A stretch of 64,000 bases of DNA from Caprimulgus europaeus (lineage: Eukaryota > Chordata > Aves > Caprimulgiformes > Caprimulgidae). Within the stretch, counting starts at the first letter, position 1; each line of letters begins with the position of its first letter. Shown in pieces: positions 24,834-36,865 of this stretch. Under the pieces are notes generated by a model. That model saw only the letters and a list, made by a program, of their open reading frames with translations, made no database searches and had not been told where the DNA came from. Where the stretch lies: NCBI GenBank assembly GCA_907165065.1, contig OU015526.1, forward strand, positions 67,975,723 through 68,039,722. Reading direction: 5' to 3'. Position numbers and translations under genes: made by a program.

Positions 24834-25496
24834 TTTTCCATTCTGTTTTCCATTTCTTCCTGTTTTCCATTTCTTCCTCTGAACTTATTCTGAGTACTTG
24901 TGCATAAAACATAATCTACTTGATAATCTTAAATTAGGGGTGCATTTACATTTGTGTTGGTCAAATTACAAATGCAATGATCAGCCCCACTTGCTGGGAT
25001 TTTTGTTCAAATCATGGATTGCTCTGAGTGTACAAATGCACTTCCTCTTGGGTGAAATTAGATCCGTTGGGCACTGGGGCTTTACTTCAGTGTACTCCAA
25101 ACACTAATGGGCATCCAGACTACACAGTCAACCTGAGCTACTGTTCTGCACTAGGCCTGGGAGAGACAGAGACAGTGCAGGATTCTTTCTGGATCTCAGT
25201 AAGAAAGGCCTGACAACAAATGGCTTAATAAAATAGCTGTTTTAATAAGGTAGAATAAAAAGAAGAATAAAGAGTGAGTAAATCTTACACCTCTCAGATG
25301 CTGGGAACGCCACATTTGTGCATCTGGAGCGACCCTGGATGGATTTTTCCCATGGGATGGTGCACAGATTCTGTCTGTAGAGAGGTTCCTCTTCTCACCC
25401 ATGCCATGGTGCTTGTGGGCCAAGCAGAATCAGGTACCTTTCCCTGACAGGCTGGCGTGTTATCTCTGGTGTAACATCCACCAGCACACAGCACAG
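24834..25496. other. Non-coding sequence
   Basis: Contains a small direct repeat (TTTTCCATTTCTTCCT type, 24836-24878). No gene was recognised. Confidence 0.4.
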
Positions 25497-25908
25497 GCAT
25501 CTCCCTTATGAGGAAAGGCTGAGGGAGCTGGGCCTCTTGAGCTTGGAGAAGAGGAGGCTGAGGGGGGACCTCATTAATGTTTATAAATATATGAAGGGTG
25601 AGTGTCAGGAGGATGGAGCCAGGCTCTTCTCAGTGATGTCCAATGGTAAGACAAGGGGCAATGGGTGTAAGCTGGAACACAGGAGGTTCTGCTTAAACTT
25701 GAGAAGAAACTTCTTTACTGTGAGGGTGCCAGAGCACTGGAACAGGCTGCCCAGGGAGGTTGTGGAGTCTCCTTCTCTGGAGACATTCAAGACCCGCCTG
25801 GACGCCTTCCTGTGTGATCTCATGTAGGTGTTCCTGCTCTGGCAGTGGGGTTGGACTGGATGATCTTTCGATGTCCCTTCCAATCCCTGACATTCTGTGA
25901 TTCTGTGA
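25497..25908 (+). mobile_element. CR1 LINE, 3' end of ORF2 and 3' UTR
   Basis: About 410 bp of plus-strand CR1 with the motifs [33 protein letters not shown] and [13 protein letters not shown] still in one open frame (25537-25827). The tail is CATTCTGTGATTCTGTGA. It is very similar to the copies at 5947 and 28059 and truncated at nearly the same base, so it is a young copy without promoter or endonuclease. Confidence 0.97.
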
Positions 25909-28058
25909 TGGGGCACTCTATCGTTGCTGAGGCTACTCCTGCTAATGTACAGGCTTCTCAAGCCTCAAGTACAAGACCCAAAAGAGCAGTCATGGCTTGC
26001 TCAAGATCACTCACTCCTTGAATATAATGCCTTCCACAAGGGTCCCAATACATTTACTCCAAAGAAAAAATGCTCTGAGATGCATAAAAGGTAGCTGTCA
26101 GATTCTTAGTGCCAAATTTTTCATTTTAAAGCTATGTTATTATCCGTCCATGCTACTACATAATATAGGCAATAACCCTGGTGTATTAGAAAGGAACTAT
26201 AGTTCTCACCCCTGGTTTTGCACAGGCATTGTAGAATCATGCATCATAAAAACTCTCTTGTCTCATCTCAAACCAGTAATTTGTCCTGGGGTGAGCAGCA
26301 GGGATTACAGCAGTTGTATTTACATTGAATGCCTTTAGCTTCCTTGTGAGAGAGCTGATTTTGCAATTTATTTTTTTTTTTAATCCGCTTTCTATCCAAA
26401 GTTATTGACCTTTCTGTCATTTGCTGAAATTAATCATAATTTACTAATTCTGGATGGATTTTTCTGTTATCAGAAGAGAGAGATTCTTTTTCACCTTTCC
26501 TTCTAATTCCAGCATTGACTTGACACTGTGCATGTCTACTTCTGCCATTGCAGAATCCTTTACTCTGTTTCAAACAACCCCAGTAGCTTTCCTAAGGCAT
26601 CTGAACTCACTTAATTAAGCAGCTTATCTAATTCTGCTTCAAAAGTTCATCTGTTCTGCATCACAGCTAATCTTGAAACTTGGCATGAACCTATGCGCCA
26701 TTTATTTTGCATTATCACGCTGTATTCTTCAGCAAGGATGACGGGAAGGTTAGCGCTCACGTAACCGGGTGCATTTTCAAAGCACAAAAGGCTGAGAACT
26801 GTTAAGCCTCTAACTTTGACTCAAGGAAGTCCCTGAGCTACAAACAGCTTATGAACATGATGAGTATCTAGTGATATTCTTCCTGTGCCTGCTCTATTGC
26901 TTGTGGTTGGAGATACAGCATACTGGGTGGGATGGACTTTTTGTCAGCTTCTCTGTAGCTGTTCTAATGTATTCTACCAAAAACCCCGTATCCAAATGTG
27001 AAAAGAAGCTATGCATAGCATGCCATAAATGGTGTCACTTATATGACTATTGAAGTTATAGCAAGTAGATGAAAAAACAGTGTTAATTTTCTTAAATGAT
27101 GATAGCTTGGTCTGGTGGAACAAAGGCTTCTGGTAGTTCATTAGATATCCTGTAGCTTCCACCAGTTCTCTTTGACTTCATTAGATCTGAATGTTTGTAG
27201 CTTCATAAGCAGAGACAGCATTTCTAAAAGAGGCATTCAGTTCAATCAGGACTGATACACAGGTACCTTGGCTCAAATCCCACAGTCTCACTGAAAATGT
27301 GGGCTCTGTTTTTAAGTGTGCTTGTATCCTTATGGCCTCATGCTTCCATGCATCTTCATCTCTCACTAACTGAACAGAGCATCTTCTCTTGTGACCAGGT
27401 TTGGGACAACAGGATTTGAACCTCTGTTACGTATTCCAACAGCAATAGTCTTGTCTTTTGCAGTATATTTACTGACAGCTCTTCAACTTAATGAGGATTA
27501 AGAGCCTGTTTCAAGGAGGCTCTTGTTGCCCTAATATGTGTAGCTGACAAATAAAACAGTCAGTTGCTTTGGAATAATTTTAAGCTTTGAGAATTATGAA
27601 TATTTAGTAAATAGTTAGCATTACTAAATCCAACATTTAGTTGTTCAAAATAAAAGTATTTTTTCATAATAAAATATAAAGATGTAAGGATACTGACTAA
27701 TTAAATTCATTTACTGTTTAAAAATATTCTTTAAAATCACTATATTGAGCATACAGTTTGTGTTGACACTCATTTGTGAGAATAATTTTATGTAGATATC
27801 TGTCCATACCCTATCCACACACAACTGTTTTGGAAAAAAACCATTATGGCTGCAAAGTCAAGTATTCACAATTAAGGAGTGTCATAATTGACACCGTATA
27901 TTTAACCTATTTAATTTTCTCCTTTTTGTATTTTTCATTGTGGCATACTATTTGAATATCATTGTACTCTGTTGGTCTGGAAGTTTTTTTCCCTATTTGT
28001 CTCAATGTCTAGCATCAAAAGCGTTAAATGGAAATCACCCTTAAATCCACCGTTAAAT
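25909..28058. other. Non-coding region
   Basis: AT-rich unique sequence. A possible MIR-like scrap at about 27400-27440 (CAACAGGATTTGAACCTCTG) is too short to call. No gene was recognised. Confidence 0.4.
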
Positions 28059-28471
28059 GGAGCATCTCCCTTCTGAGGAAAGGCTGAGGGAGCTGGGCCT
28101 CTCTAGCTTGGAGAAGAGGAGACTGAGGGGGGACCTCATTAATGTTTATAAATATCTAAAGGTTGAGTGTCATGAGGATGAGCCAGGCTCTTCTCAGTGA
28201 CAACCAATGATAGGACAAGGGGCAATGGGTGCAAGCTGGAACACAGGAGGTTCTGCTTAAACTTGAAAAGAAACTTCTTTACTGTGAGGGTGCCAGAGCA
28301 CTGGGACAGGCTGCCCAGGGAGGTTGTGGAGTCTCTTTCTCTGGAGACGTTCAAGACCCACCTGGACGCCTTCCTGTGTGATCTCATGTAGGTGTTCCTG
28401 CTCTGGCAGGGGGGTTGGACTGGATGATCTTTCGAGGTCCCTTCCAGTCCCTGATATTCTGTGATTCTGTG
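28059..28471 (+). mobile_element. CR1 LINE, 3' end of ORF2 and 3' UTR
   Basis: Plus-strand CR1 beginning GGAGCATCTCCCTTCTGAGG and ending in the ATTCTGTG tail. The reverse-transcriptase C-terminal motifs [15 protein letters not shown] and AFLCDLM are readable, but the frame is broken near 28180 (one base fewer in the GGATGAGCCAGGC region than in the copy at 25497). Confidence 0.96.
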
Positions 28472-31400
28472 TGAAATACGTCTGTGCTTCAAAATACAAG
28501 TCTGTAACCTGGAAGGTACAGGTAACATTGACAATGGTGTAAGTTTTGATGGACCATGTTCCAGTTTTGATAGACCATGACCTAAATGTGTACCCAGCCA
28601 CCTGCCCAACACTAAATCCTCAGCCACATTTCCCTGGCTGTTTAACCTATCCAGCAGGGTTATGAAAATGCTTATTTGTGATACAGCCACATGCTTCTTT
28701 TTGTTATAAAGACTTATTGAGGTTGTTGCTTGGTGGGTTTTTTAAATGTTTTGCTTATTTATTTGTTCAGTGTGTGGCCTGAAGCCTTCCCTATAGTTCT
28801 GCGTTGATAACATGCCTGTGTGTTTCATAAGCATGGGAGTTTCTGTTAGAGAATGTTAGAGAGGTTGCTTGTCAGGGACAGTTGCTGTGCAAGGTTCCCA
28901 TGTGTGAACAAAATAAGTCCTTCATACTGTTTTGTGGAGGACAAAGATGTGAAGATATTAGAAGTATCCATTAATTACAAGCACCTGATTTAATGCACGT
29001 AAGATCTCAGTTTTTAGAGTACTTTATATACAGCACTTCAGTAAGTTGAATGCACAAGTCCCACTGGCTACACCAAAACTGGGAATACACAGTATTCCCA
29101 GTATGCCAGATGGGTTACAGGAAACTGGAACTAGAATCCCATGGAAAACTTGTGGCAGGAATAAAAGTAGCATGCATTTTATCAGGGTATTCTTCAGGTG
29201 TCTTAACTGTGACTTATTCCTTTCTCTTCCTGAAGGTCTCTGCTTCACTCACTGTTTTCCATTTCCAGCGACAAATGAAGCAGAAATGAAATAGAGAATC
29301 GCTTTTTGTGCTGTACAGCTCTGTCATCAGAGCTGCTCTATTTAAGTAAGGGCACTGTGGAAAAATTAGCACGTGATCATATAATTAGTGTGGTAACACA
29401 TACACAGAAAAGGCTGCATGGTTCTGGCATTTGCTAATATTTGCGTCCATAGTCTGGCAAAACTTCCTGTTGTCTTTGGGAGATGCTGTTCTGTATTTGT
29501 CCCATCTCTATGTATCATCTGCACTTTTAGAACCTTATACCTCTTCTAAAAACTGGAATTTGTTCTGGTGCATGGTCTCCACATATGCTGCAAAAGGGCT
29601 TTGGCAGCGGGTTCCACAGACAGTTGGGATTCAGACATGGCAGGGGCTGCTCCAGGCTTTGCAATGATAGCTCCTGTCAAAAGGACAACTGTGACCCTTT
29701 ATACCTTGTCTTCTCCAGCCTGTCCTTCTCCTAGTCCTCTTCGTCTTCTCTGCCATCTTCACCTACTCAGAATTTCATCCTTATTTAACCCCTCCAGGCT
29801 CCCTATTCCAGTCCTTGACCAATCAATACTGGTCCCCATCTTCCAGACTCCTTACTTCTCTGGCCTTTTTTCACAGTGACTGATCCTACACTTGCTCTTT
29901 GCCCACTTCTAATACCTACTGCTCTTGGATGCCATCTCCACTCTTTAGACATTTTGTACAATTTTGATTCCTCCTTCCCTTTCCATCAGTTCTTGGTCTG
30001 AGTACATCAGACTAGCTCTTGTACTCCAGCATCTCATCATGCCCAAACTCAGCTCTACCCTCTGGTTTGGAGGTCTACTATTTCTACATCTACTGCAGTT
30101 ACCTTAATGAATCAGTTCCTTGCTCATCTTTCATTTCCCTCCTTGATTCATAATCACTACTTGTCAGGATAGTTCGTGTCTGTTTCCTTCTCTGCTCCAG
30201 TTTTTAGGCTGACTCTATCCACAAACAAGGTCCTTTTTCATTCTTGCCTTACTCTTGACCTCTCTGTAGCTGATTAAAGAAACTGTATTACCTAACTCCA
30301 GTTTGTATGTTTGTAATTTGAGGACTTTGATTAGGTTCAACTTACCAGTTTTAGTAGAACTTATAAATTTGCTTTATCATTGAACTGCACTGTTATGTGG
30401 TGTCAGCTAGCCAGAGAGCATCACCATCTTTGACTGTGACCAGTGAAGAACTGTTGATCCAAATGGCTTTGCACTCCAAAAGAATATTATGGAACAGTAA
30501 GTTGATGGAAGTCAAGAACTGACTCTCACAGATTTACCTGCTGAAAGGTTTTGAAGAAGCTTGAGGCATTTTCCCAGGTACAGAAGAGAGATGGCAGTGA
30601 TAGTGCTACCACTTGAAATCTTAGAGTTGCAGAAAATAAAGGTTGTAAATAATGTATAGTACTAAATTTTGAGCAGCCCCATTAATAATAATTTGATAAT
30701 CTCTTTCTTCTCAACTTCTGCTCATCATCATGATTTTATTTCATTTTTTTTTAACAGCAAAGGCCATGTATGATACATCTTGCAGAGGAGGCTTTTGATA
30801 AGCACAAGGGAGGGTTGAGTAACTTTCCTTGACTTCCTATGTGGTATAATTATTTGATTGCTGATCACATCTTTGCAAAACTTTTCCCTGCATCCTCAAA
30901 TATAGTGGTATAGAGCAAAGTAATCAAACTCCTGGATAGAAATCTAGTTGTTAAAATAATACAAATATGCTTTTAAATGTAGTTTGTAATATTTGTCTTC
31001 GATTTTAATAAATGAGAAGTAATCATTTTAAAAGCAGCACTGTAAAAAAAGAGCAATGGAATGTAGCATGAGTTCTGATATGATGTCTTTGTAATAGTAA
31101 TTCTTTTTAAGAGTGAGTTGATTGCAATGGGTTTTGACTTAAGATAGCTAGGAATTAGGGATTTGGTACTTCTGCAAATAATACCAAATGCAAGAGGTCT
31201 CTTGAGAGCTGGAGAACTTACAAAGTATTAGGGACTTAATCATCTCAACAGCTGGTATACTAAAAGGAAATTATTTTTCAAATTACTTTTCCAGGATTGT
31301 GTTCTTAAAACATCTAAATGTAGATGCACACATGAGGAATGAAGAATGTGTAAATAATCCCAGTCACTTTAGTAAGTGCTAAATGTATACATGTGCTCAG

Positions 31401-31748
31401 GAATCATGTATGTCAGAAGTGGCCTGGAAAATGCTGTCTTACAGTGCAAAGAGCAGGAGTGAGGATTCAGTTCCTGCTGAGGGTCACGGAGAGCTTTCCA
31501 GCATTTTTCAAGAGGCCTTGCCTTGATGTGTGCCACAGCCATAATTCCATCTCCAGCACTGTCCCTCTTGCTTTCCCCATGCACAGTTTCTGTCCTGGAC
31601 ACTGCGACTTCACAGTCACAGCCACCACCCTGGTACCTCCAAGAAACTGCGCTCTGGGAGTCTGTACTGGTGACTGAGAGGAATGCCTGCCAAGCTGCCT
31701 GAGCAGGACACTGGCATGGCAAGAAAGGGCAGGGTTTATTCTGGAGAT
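28472..31748. other. Non-coding region with a pyrimidine-rich block
   Basis: From about 29690 to 30250 the plus strand is unusually rich in C and T, with many CTCC/CTTC words, and may be a decayed repeat I cannot name. A 117-codon minus frame with overlapping shadows (31369-31796) has no recognisable domain. The remainder is AT-rich unique sequence. Confidence 0.4.
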
Positions 31749-32416
31749 CACAGAATCACAGAATGTCAGGGATTGGAAGGGACCTCGAAAGATCATCTAG
31801 TCCAATCCCCCTGCTGGAGCAGGAACACCTACATGAGATCACACAGGAAGGCGTCCAGGCGGGTCTTGAATGTCTCCAGAGAAGGAGACTCCACAACCTC
31901 CCTGGGCAGCCTGTTCCAGTGCTCTGGCACCCTCAGAGTAAAGAAGTTCCCCCTCAAATCCAAGCGGAACCTCCTGTGTTCCATCTTACACCCATTGCCC
32001 CTTGTTCTATCACTGGACACTACTGTGAAGAGCCTGGCCCCATCCTCCTGACACTCACCCTTCAAATATTTATAAACATTAATAAGGTCCCCCCTCAGCC
32101 TCCTCTTCTCCAAGCTAAAGAGGCCCAGCTCCCTCAGCCTTTCCTCATAAGGGAGATGTTCCACTCCCTTAATCATTTTGGTGGCTCTGTGCTGGACTCT
32201 CTCCAGCAGTTCCCTGTCCTTCTTGAACTGTGGGGCCCAGAACTGGACACAATATTCCAGATGTGGCCTCACCAGGGCAGAGTAAAGGGGAAGGAGAACC
32301 TCTCTTGACCTACTAACCACACCCCTTCTAATGCACCCCAGGATGCCATTGGCCTTCCTGGCCACAAGGGCACAGTGCTGGCTCATGGTCATCCTGCTGT
32401 CCACCAGGACTCCCAG
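31749..32416 (-). mobile_element. CR1 LINE, C-terminal reverse-transcriptase fragment with open frame
   Basis: The longest recent CR1 copy here (about 670 bp, minus strand). One frame of 191 codons (32404 down to 31829) is intact and carries late reverse-transcriptase landmarks in order: [16 protein letters not shown], [66 protein letters not shown] and AFLCDLM at the C-terminus. The 3' UTR and tail (CACAGAATCACAGAATG on the plus strand) lie at the low-coordinate end. The catalytic YADD region and the endonuclease are missing, so it is a dead copy. Confidence 0.97.
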
Positions 32417-33169
32417 ATTGTTGCATAAATCTGCAGAAAGGAAGTGTTTGTAATGAGATTATGAGAAAGAAGTGTCTGAATAAGGCTTTCAAAAATTGTT
32501 TTAATTTGGGATCAATGTTTTTAGTGGATCTGAACTGCAGTTATGTCTCTGCATTATACAGTATGCCATGTATACCTGAATTGTTCTTTCTTTAAATATA
32601 AATGTTATTAACAACAAAGAATGTTTAAAGTTCTAGTGAATATAAGCCATTGTTGCATTTTGGAAGGGAAGTAATAATGAGGTACTTAAGCTATGCTTTA
32701 GTTGGACAGGTCTTCCAAACATTCACTGCTAGTGTTGGCTGTATGTGTTCACTAATTGTTTTGGGGAGGTAGATTTTTTTTCAGGAGAGCTTTCAACATG
32801 CAAAAGTGAGCAGAAAGGATTACTCTTCATAAATTAGAAATTTCTTCTGGTGAAATTTACATGAGAAAAGAAACTTGTAGTAGTATGAAATGGAATAGTT
32901 AGTTGTTTTGTTTTAACCTAGAGGCATTTCTCAGCTTCAGTGTTCTATTAAACCTCATGAACTCTGATTTCTTCCTTTTTGGAAGAGCTGTACTAGTAGA
33001 GATCACAGTGTACTTAACCTATAGACTCTTTGAGAAGAAAGGAAAACAAATTACAGTATTTAAAGCAATGCAACTACAAAAAGAAAGTGAGGGTCTGGAA
33101 ATATTTTACATTTGTATACCACCCCCTTTCCCAGCATCCACAAGGTTACAATAATGCATTACGACTCAT

Positions 33170-33290
33170 AAATTGTGTATTACTACCTCCGTTTTATTGA
33201 CGGGGAGCTGAGATACAGAAATATTTGCAGTTTCTCAATTCATGCAGTAAGCCAGTAAAAAAAATGGAAATTGTATCCCCCTTTCTTGAG
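33170..33290 (-). repeat. MIR SINE relic
   Basis: CTCCGTTTTATTGACGGGGA, CTGAGATACAGAAATATT and ATGCAGTAAGCCAGTA follow the reverse-complemented MIR core in order (ctccattttacagatgggg, actgaggcacagagag, cacagctagtaag). Confidence 0.6.
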
Positions 33291-33454
33291 TCTGATTGTG
33301 TTTGAAGCAAGAAAGCATTTTTTGCTCTCATAAAAATAACAGCAAAAAATGGAAGGTATCTCTGGCTGTTGTAAAGTTAATCCACTTTAAGAGTTTCACT
33401 CGGTGTCAGTCTTGTAGTATGTTTGTTTAACTTGTTCTCTAGTGACAAATATAC

Positions 33455-33790
33455 CACAACCTCTCCAGGTAATATGTTTCAACATCTCACTGTGCTTATT
33501 AAAAAAGTTTGCTGCAATTTAAATCTATTACTTCTTGTTCATGATGGGCATGGAGAACAAATTACTACTTCCCTTTGAAAACTATGACCATACTCCTCCT
33601 CAGTCTTCCCATCTGGAGATTAAATTATTACAATTCTTTTGATCTTTTATTGTAGGTCATGTTTTCTAACCCTCTGATCGTTCTCATTGCTCTCTGCTGC
33701 TCTCTCCAGTTATCAACATCATTCTTGAAATGTGGTGCCAAAAACAAGGCGCTGCACGCATGGCTGATGCCTTACTAGTACTGAAGAAAG
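33455..33790 (-). mobile_element. Decayed CR1/L3-type LINE fragment
   Basis: Minus-strand relic of the late reverse-transcriptase and 3' region of an old CR1/L3-clade element. TCTCTGCTGCTCTCTCCAGT (end of the 'leRVQ...' segment), TTCTTGAAATGTGGTGCCAA and AAAACAAGGCGCTGCA parallel the younger copy at 31749 (CTCTCCAGCAGTTCCC, TTCTTGAACTGTGGGGCC). No open frame remains. Confidence 0.72.
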
Positions 33791-34599
33791 CAGAAGGATT
33801 AATTCACTCACCTGACTGATTAATTTCCTGTTACACACAAAATATGAATTTTGCCTTTTCCCTCCAGAATGACAGTGCAGATTCATACTGCTTCTCCTGT
33901 GTTGGAGCTCTGTTTTTCTGCAGAAAGGCTACCCTACCACTCGTGCCCCAGCCTGCTCCCTGTGTGCCCACCTGCATTTGTCTCTCCATCTTATTTTCAC
34001 ATTGTGCCTCTTCAACAATGGAGAACACTCAAAAGACATTTGGTTTGCTGTTTTAGTATTGGGTTCTCTCATCCATTCTAGGCTGGATATATAAAGGTAA
34101 TAGGAATGTAAAGCCATTACTACTCCAGACAACACCATAAAATAATTACTTTTATAAGTTCTTCAGATGTAAGTTATCCTTCTTGCCTACACTGTGTTGG
34201 CTGGAAGATCATTCCAGCACCTCTGTCACCTCCGAGGGAGGTTCAAATGTTTGCTCTTGTGTCCAGTTTAACTGTATTCACTTGCTCTCACAGCAAAGCG
34301 TCCTCTGTGGTGCTGACACCTGTGCAAAGCACAGCCCTGCCCTCTCCTCTGTTGCTAGCTCCTGTGAGCCCAGGCGGTTCCATCTCAAGTCCCAAGCGCT
34401 GGGGCTGTCGGGGTCACCTCCAGCAGCACGGCACGTCAACTCCTGTTTTCCTGGACTGGGGTGACTGCAAGAAGGAGAAAAGGACAATCCCCAGCATCTG
34501 GTGGGTGGTCAACAGGTGTTGCTTTTTACCTGATTTTCTACTGATCCTCATCGCTTTCATTTGTTCTCTTCAAACCATTTTTAATGAATTTTTACTCAA

Positions 34600-35470
34600 G
34601 TGAGAGCTCATCCTCTTCGCGTACGTGATGGGCAGCAGCTCCAGCGGGAGCGGCTTGTCACGCAGCGTTCGGTACGCCTATCCCCCCTCGGCTGCCCGGC
34701 CTCCTGCTCCTCCCGATGGGGAAGGAGGGCGGTGGGGTGGCACCGCCCCGGGTCCCGCCTCTCCTCGCAGGGCCGCCGCCCGGCCCCGAGGGGCTGGGCC
34801 CGCAGCAGGCAGGGGGCGGTGCCCGCTTACCCCGCACCTCCCCTAGGCCGCCGGCGCTCTGCTGCTGGGTGGCTGGGGAGTAGGGAGAGCAGCCAGGGAA
34901 GGAGGTGGTGCCTGCCGCCCGCAGCAGCAGCGGGAGGAGGAGCGGGGAAGGCTACTCCTCTCAGGCCGGAGCCGTCACCGGCAGGGCCGGGGCAGGGCGG
35001 TAGCTGCCGCTTCGTGCCGAGAGGCGGCGAGCAGCGCTGGGAGGGAAGGGGGCGAGCCGAGCCTGTCTGCGGCCCGCGCTGCTGCGGGAGTCGGGGAAGC
35101 GGGGCTGGGCTCTGAGGGCAGCGGCGGGGAAAGGCCTCCGCCTGCCGCGGCTGGGGACAGAGGCCGGGCGGGCGGGAGCTGAGAGCGGGGAACGTTTTGC
35201 AGCTCTTGCCCGGGCCTCGGTTTCAGGTGCTGTGACCCCCTCACAGGCTGCAGCTGCCGAAAGCTCCAGGGGGTGGTTACCCAGGTCCCGGACTGGAGCT
35301 CCCGGGCCTGGTCCTGCCCTGCAAAGAAAACACTGTGACAGGGAGTTTTCCCGAGCTGAGCGGTACGCAGCTTCCTCTTCTGGGGAAGGCGTTGTTAATG
35401 CACTAGAGTGTGCCTCACACGCTTGCTATAGAGAGAGAGAAGAGAGTTTCCACCCCGCGTTTGTAGCAGG
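34600..35470. promoter_or_regulatory. Distal CpG island, probable bidirectional promoter
   Basis: An isolated GC-rich, CpG-rich block in an otherwise AT-rich region, densest at about 34680-35220. It has GC-box-like words (GGGGGCGGTG at 34813, GGGGCGAG type). There is no obvious TATA box. Good splice donors face both ways: AGCAG|GTAGGT on the + strand with the intron starting at 35471, and CGGG|GTAAGC on the - strand with the intron starting at 34830. The open frames across it (171 codons at 34600-35115, 84 codons to 35486, 89 codons on the minus strand) are what high GC produces by chance and look like low-complexity Arg/Pro/Ala/Gly. In human, SCOC is divergently transcribed from the next promoter upstream of MAML3, so the minus-strand transcript could be SCOC. 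No SCOC coding exon was recognised. Confidence 0.75.
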
Positions 35471-36554
35471 TAGGTTTTGGCTGTAGCTATGAGTGCACTG
35501 CAGTTCACTGGTACAGATATAAGCAGCCTGCAAGTTTCCAAAGCTGGGGTGTGACATACAGACACCTTTCTCTTAAAAGTCCCCTTCCGCTGTAGGCCAG
35601 TGACACTGTTTGTAAACCCTAAACCAGCTTGTTCTCACAGACAGTCCCCAGTGTGGGATGCACCCCGCTCCTGCGGGCTCCATGTGGCTCTTGGCACGAG
35701 GCTCTTCTCTCCAGTTTTATTTCTTCTGGTGTTTGGGGGGTTCAGCGTGGTACCGTGTCCGTTAGGCAGCGGCACGCCATGTGTTTAAAGGGTGCTTTGA
35801 CTTTGGGCAACAGCATAGGAAGTTCCCTCAGCAGCTGCTGTGCCATGAAGTTTAGATGGACTGCTGGCCCGATGCTTGCTACTCACTTGTGATCAGCTGT
35901 GGTAGAACAAGAGCTTTTGAAGAGCAGTATGTGTCTTTGTGGGTTTCAGAAGGGCAGATAACTGCAGCTCTTTCCAAACCTGAGATCACAACCCGGTCGT
36001 GGTTGTTTTAATTGAAAATATTAAGATTTTCAGAGGACTCTATGTAAAATATACCACCTCTTTTTGTTTTTTTTATTTATTCCTTCAGCATCAGCTCAAA
36101 AAAAAAAGGCATTGAGAGGTGTAAGCCTGCCTTTGAAAGTTCACAGAATCACATTCTCTCTCGTGCTGAGCAACATTATAACAGTACCTAGAAAATCTGC
36201 CTCAATTAAACAGTGTCTGTACAATTTCCATTGAAAATTTGGAAATTTTAACCTGAGTACGCAGGTTGAGCACATCTGATCCCTGCTGTGAGTACAAACA
36301 CAATGACTGTTCACATTCTTAATGTATTTTCTTCTCATCATAATGTAGACATATTCAAATAAAAGTAACTTAAAATGGGGTCTGTTTTCACTTCTGAAGG
36401 GCATTTGCATTCTCTGCTGGGGTAAAGAGGTAAGTTATTCTACAGCATTTGCATTCAACAGAGGATGCTTACAGTTGATGTTGGATTTTTTTGTATTTGA
36501 AAATAGAACTGGCCAGTGGAATTACCACTGAATCACCAAAAGCAGAGATGGAAA
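35471..36554. other. Non-coding sequence right of the distal CpG island
   Basis: If the donor at 35471 is used, this is the first part of a plus-strand intron. GC content falls quickly after about 35900. No repeats were recognised. Confidence 0.4.
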
Positions 36555-36865
36555 AGCTCAGTTAGATCATCTAGCCTTTCTCCTTCCTGGTGTAGGATTA
36601 TTGTGTACCAGATATTTCAGTGCTTTTTCCAGTGTAGTTTTAAAAGTCTCCAGGGGTATGCCTTGTGTCTCTTCCTTCAGGCAAATATTCCATAACCTTC
36701 TGTACTTCACCGTTAGAAATCTTTTCCTGAGGTTTGACCTAAATTTCTCCTTTCTTAAGTACATTCCATTTGCTGAAGATTTACTACCTTGAACCATTCT
36801 AAGTAATTCCAGTCACTCTTTGATACTGACATCTCTAACAAGCTGTGTTCTTTCTTAATGCTTTG
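36555..36865 (-). mobile_element. Decayed CR1/L3-type LINE, C-terminal region
   Basis: The minus-strand frame 36797-36567 reads KFRSNLRKRFLTVKYRRLW and GIPLETFKTTLEKALKYLV, a diverged version of the CR1 ending (…[14 protein letters not shown]…[17 protein letters not shown]). It is clearly older than the 28-32 kb copies. Confidence 0.82.

Larger units (their letters stand above)
32417..34599. other. Non-coding region left of the distal CpG island
   Basis: AT-rich sequence with a MIR relic and a decayed CR1/L3 fragment (listed separately). GC content rises from about 34190. The frames at 34183-34603 look like approach to the CpG island, not a protein. Confidence 0.4.

Noticed and set aside
34600..35486. 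171-, 84- and 89-codon frames in the distal CpG island
   Set aside because: Low-complexity Arg/Pro/Gly/Ala content on both strands at once; no homologue is recognised.
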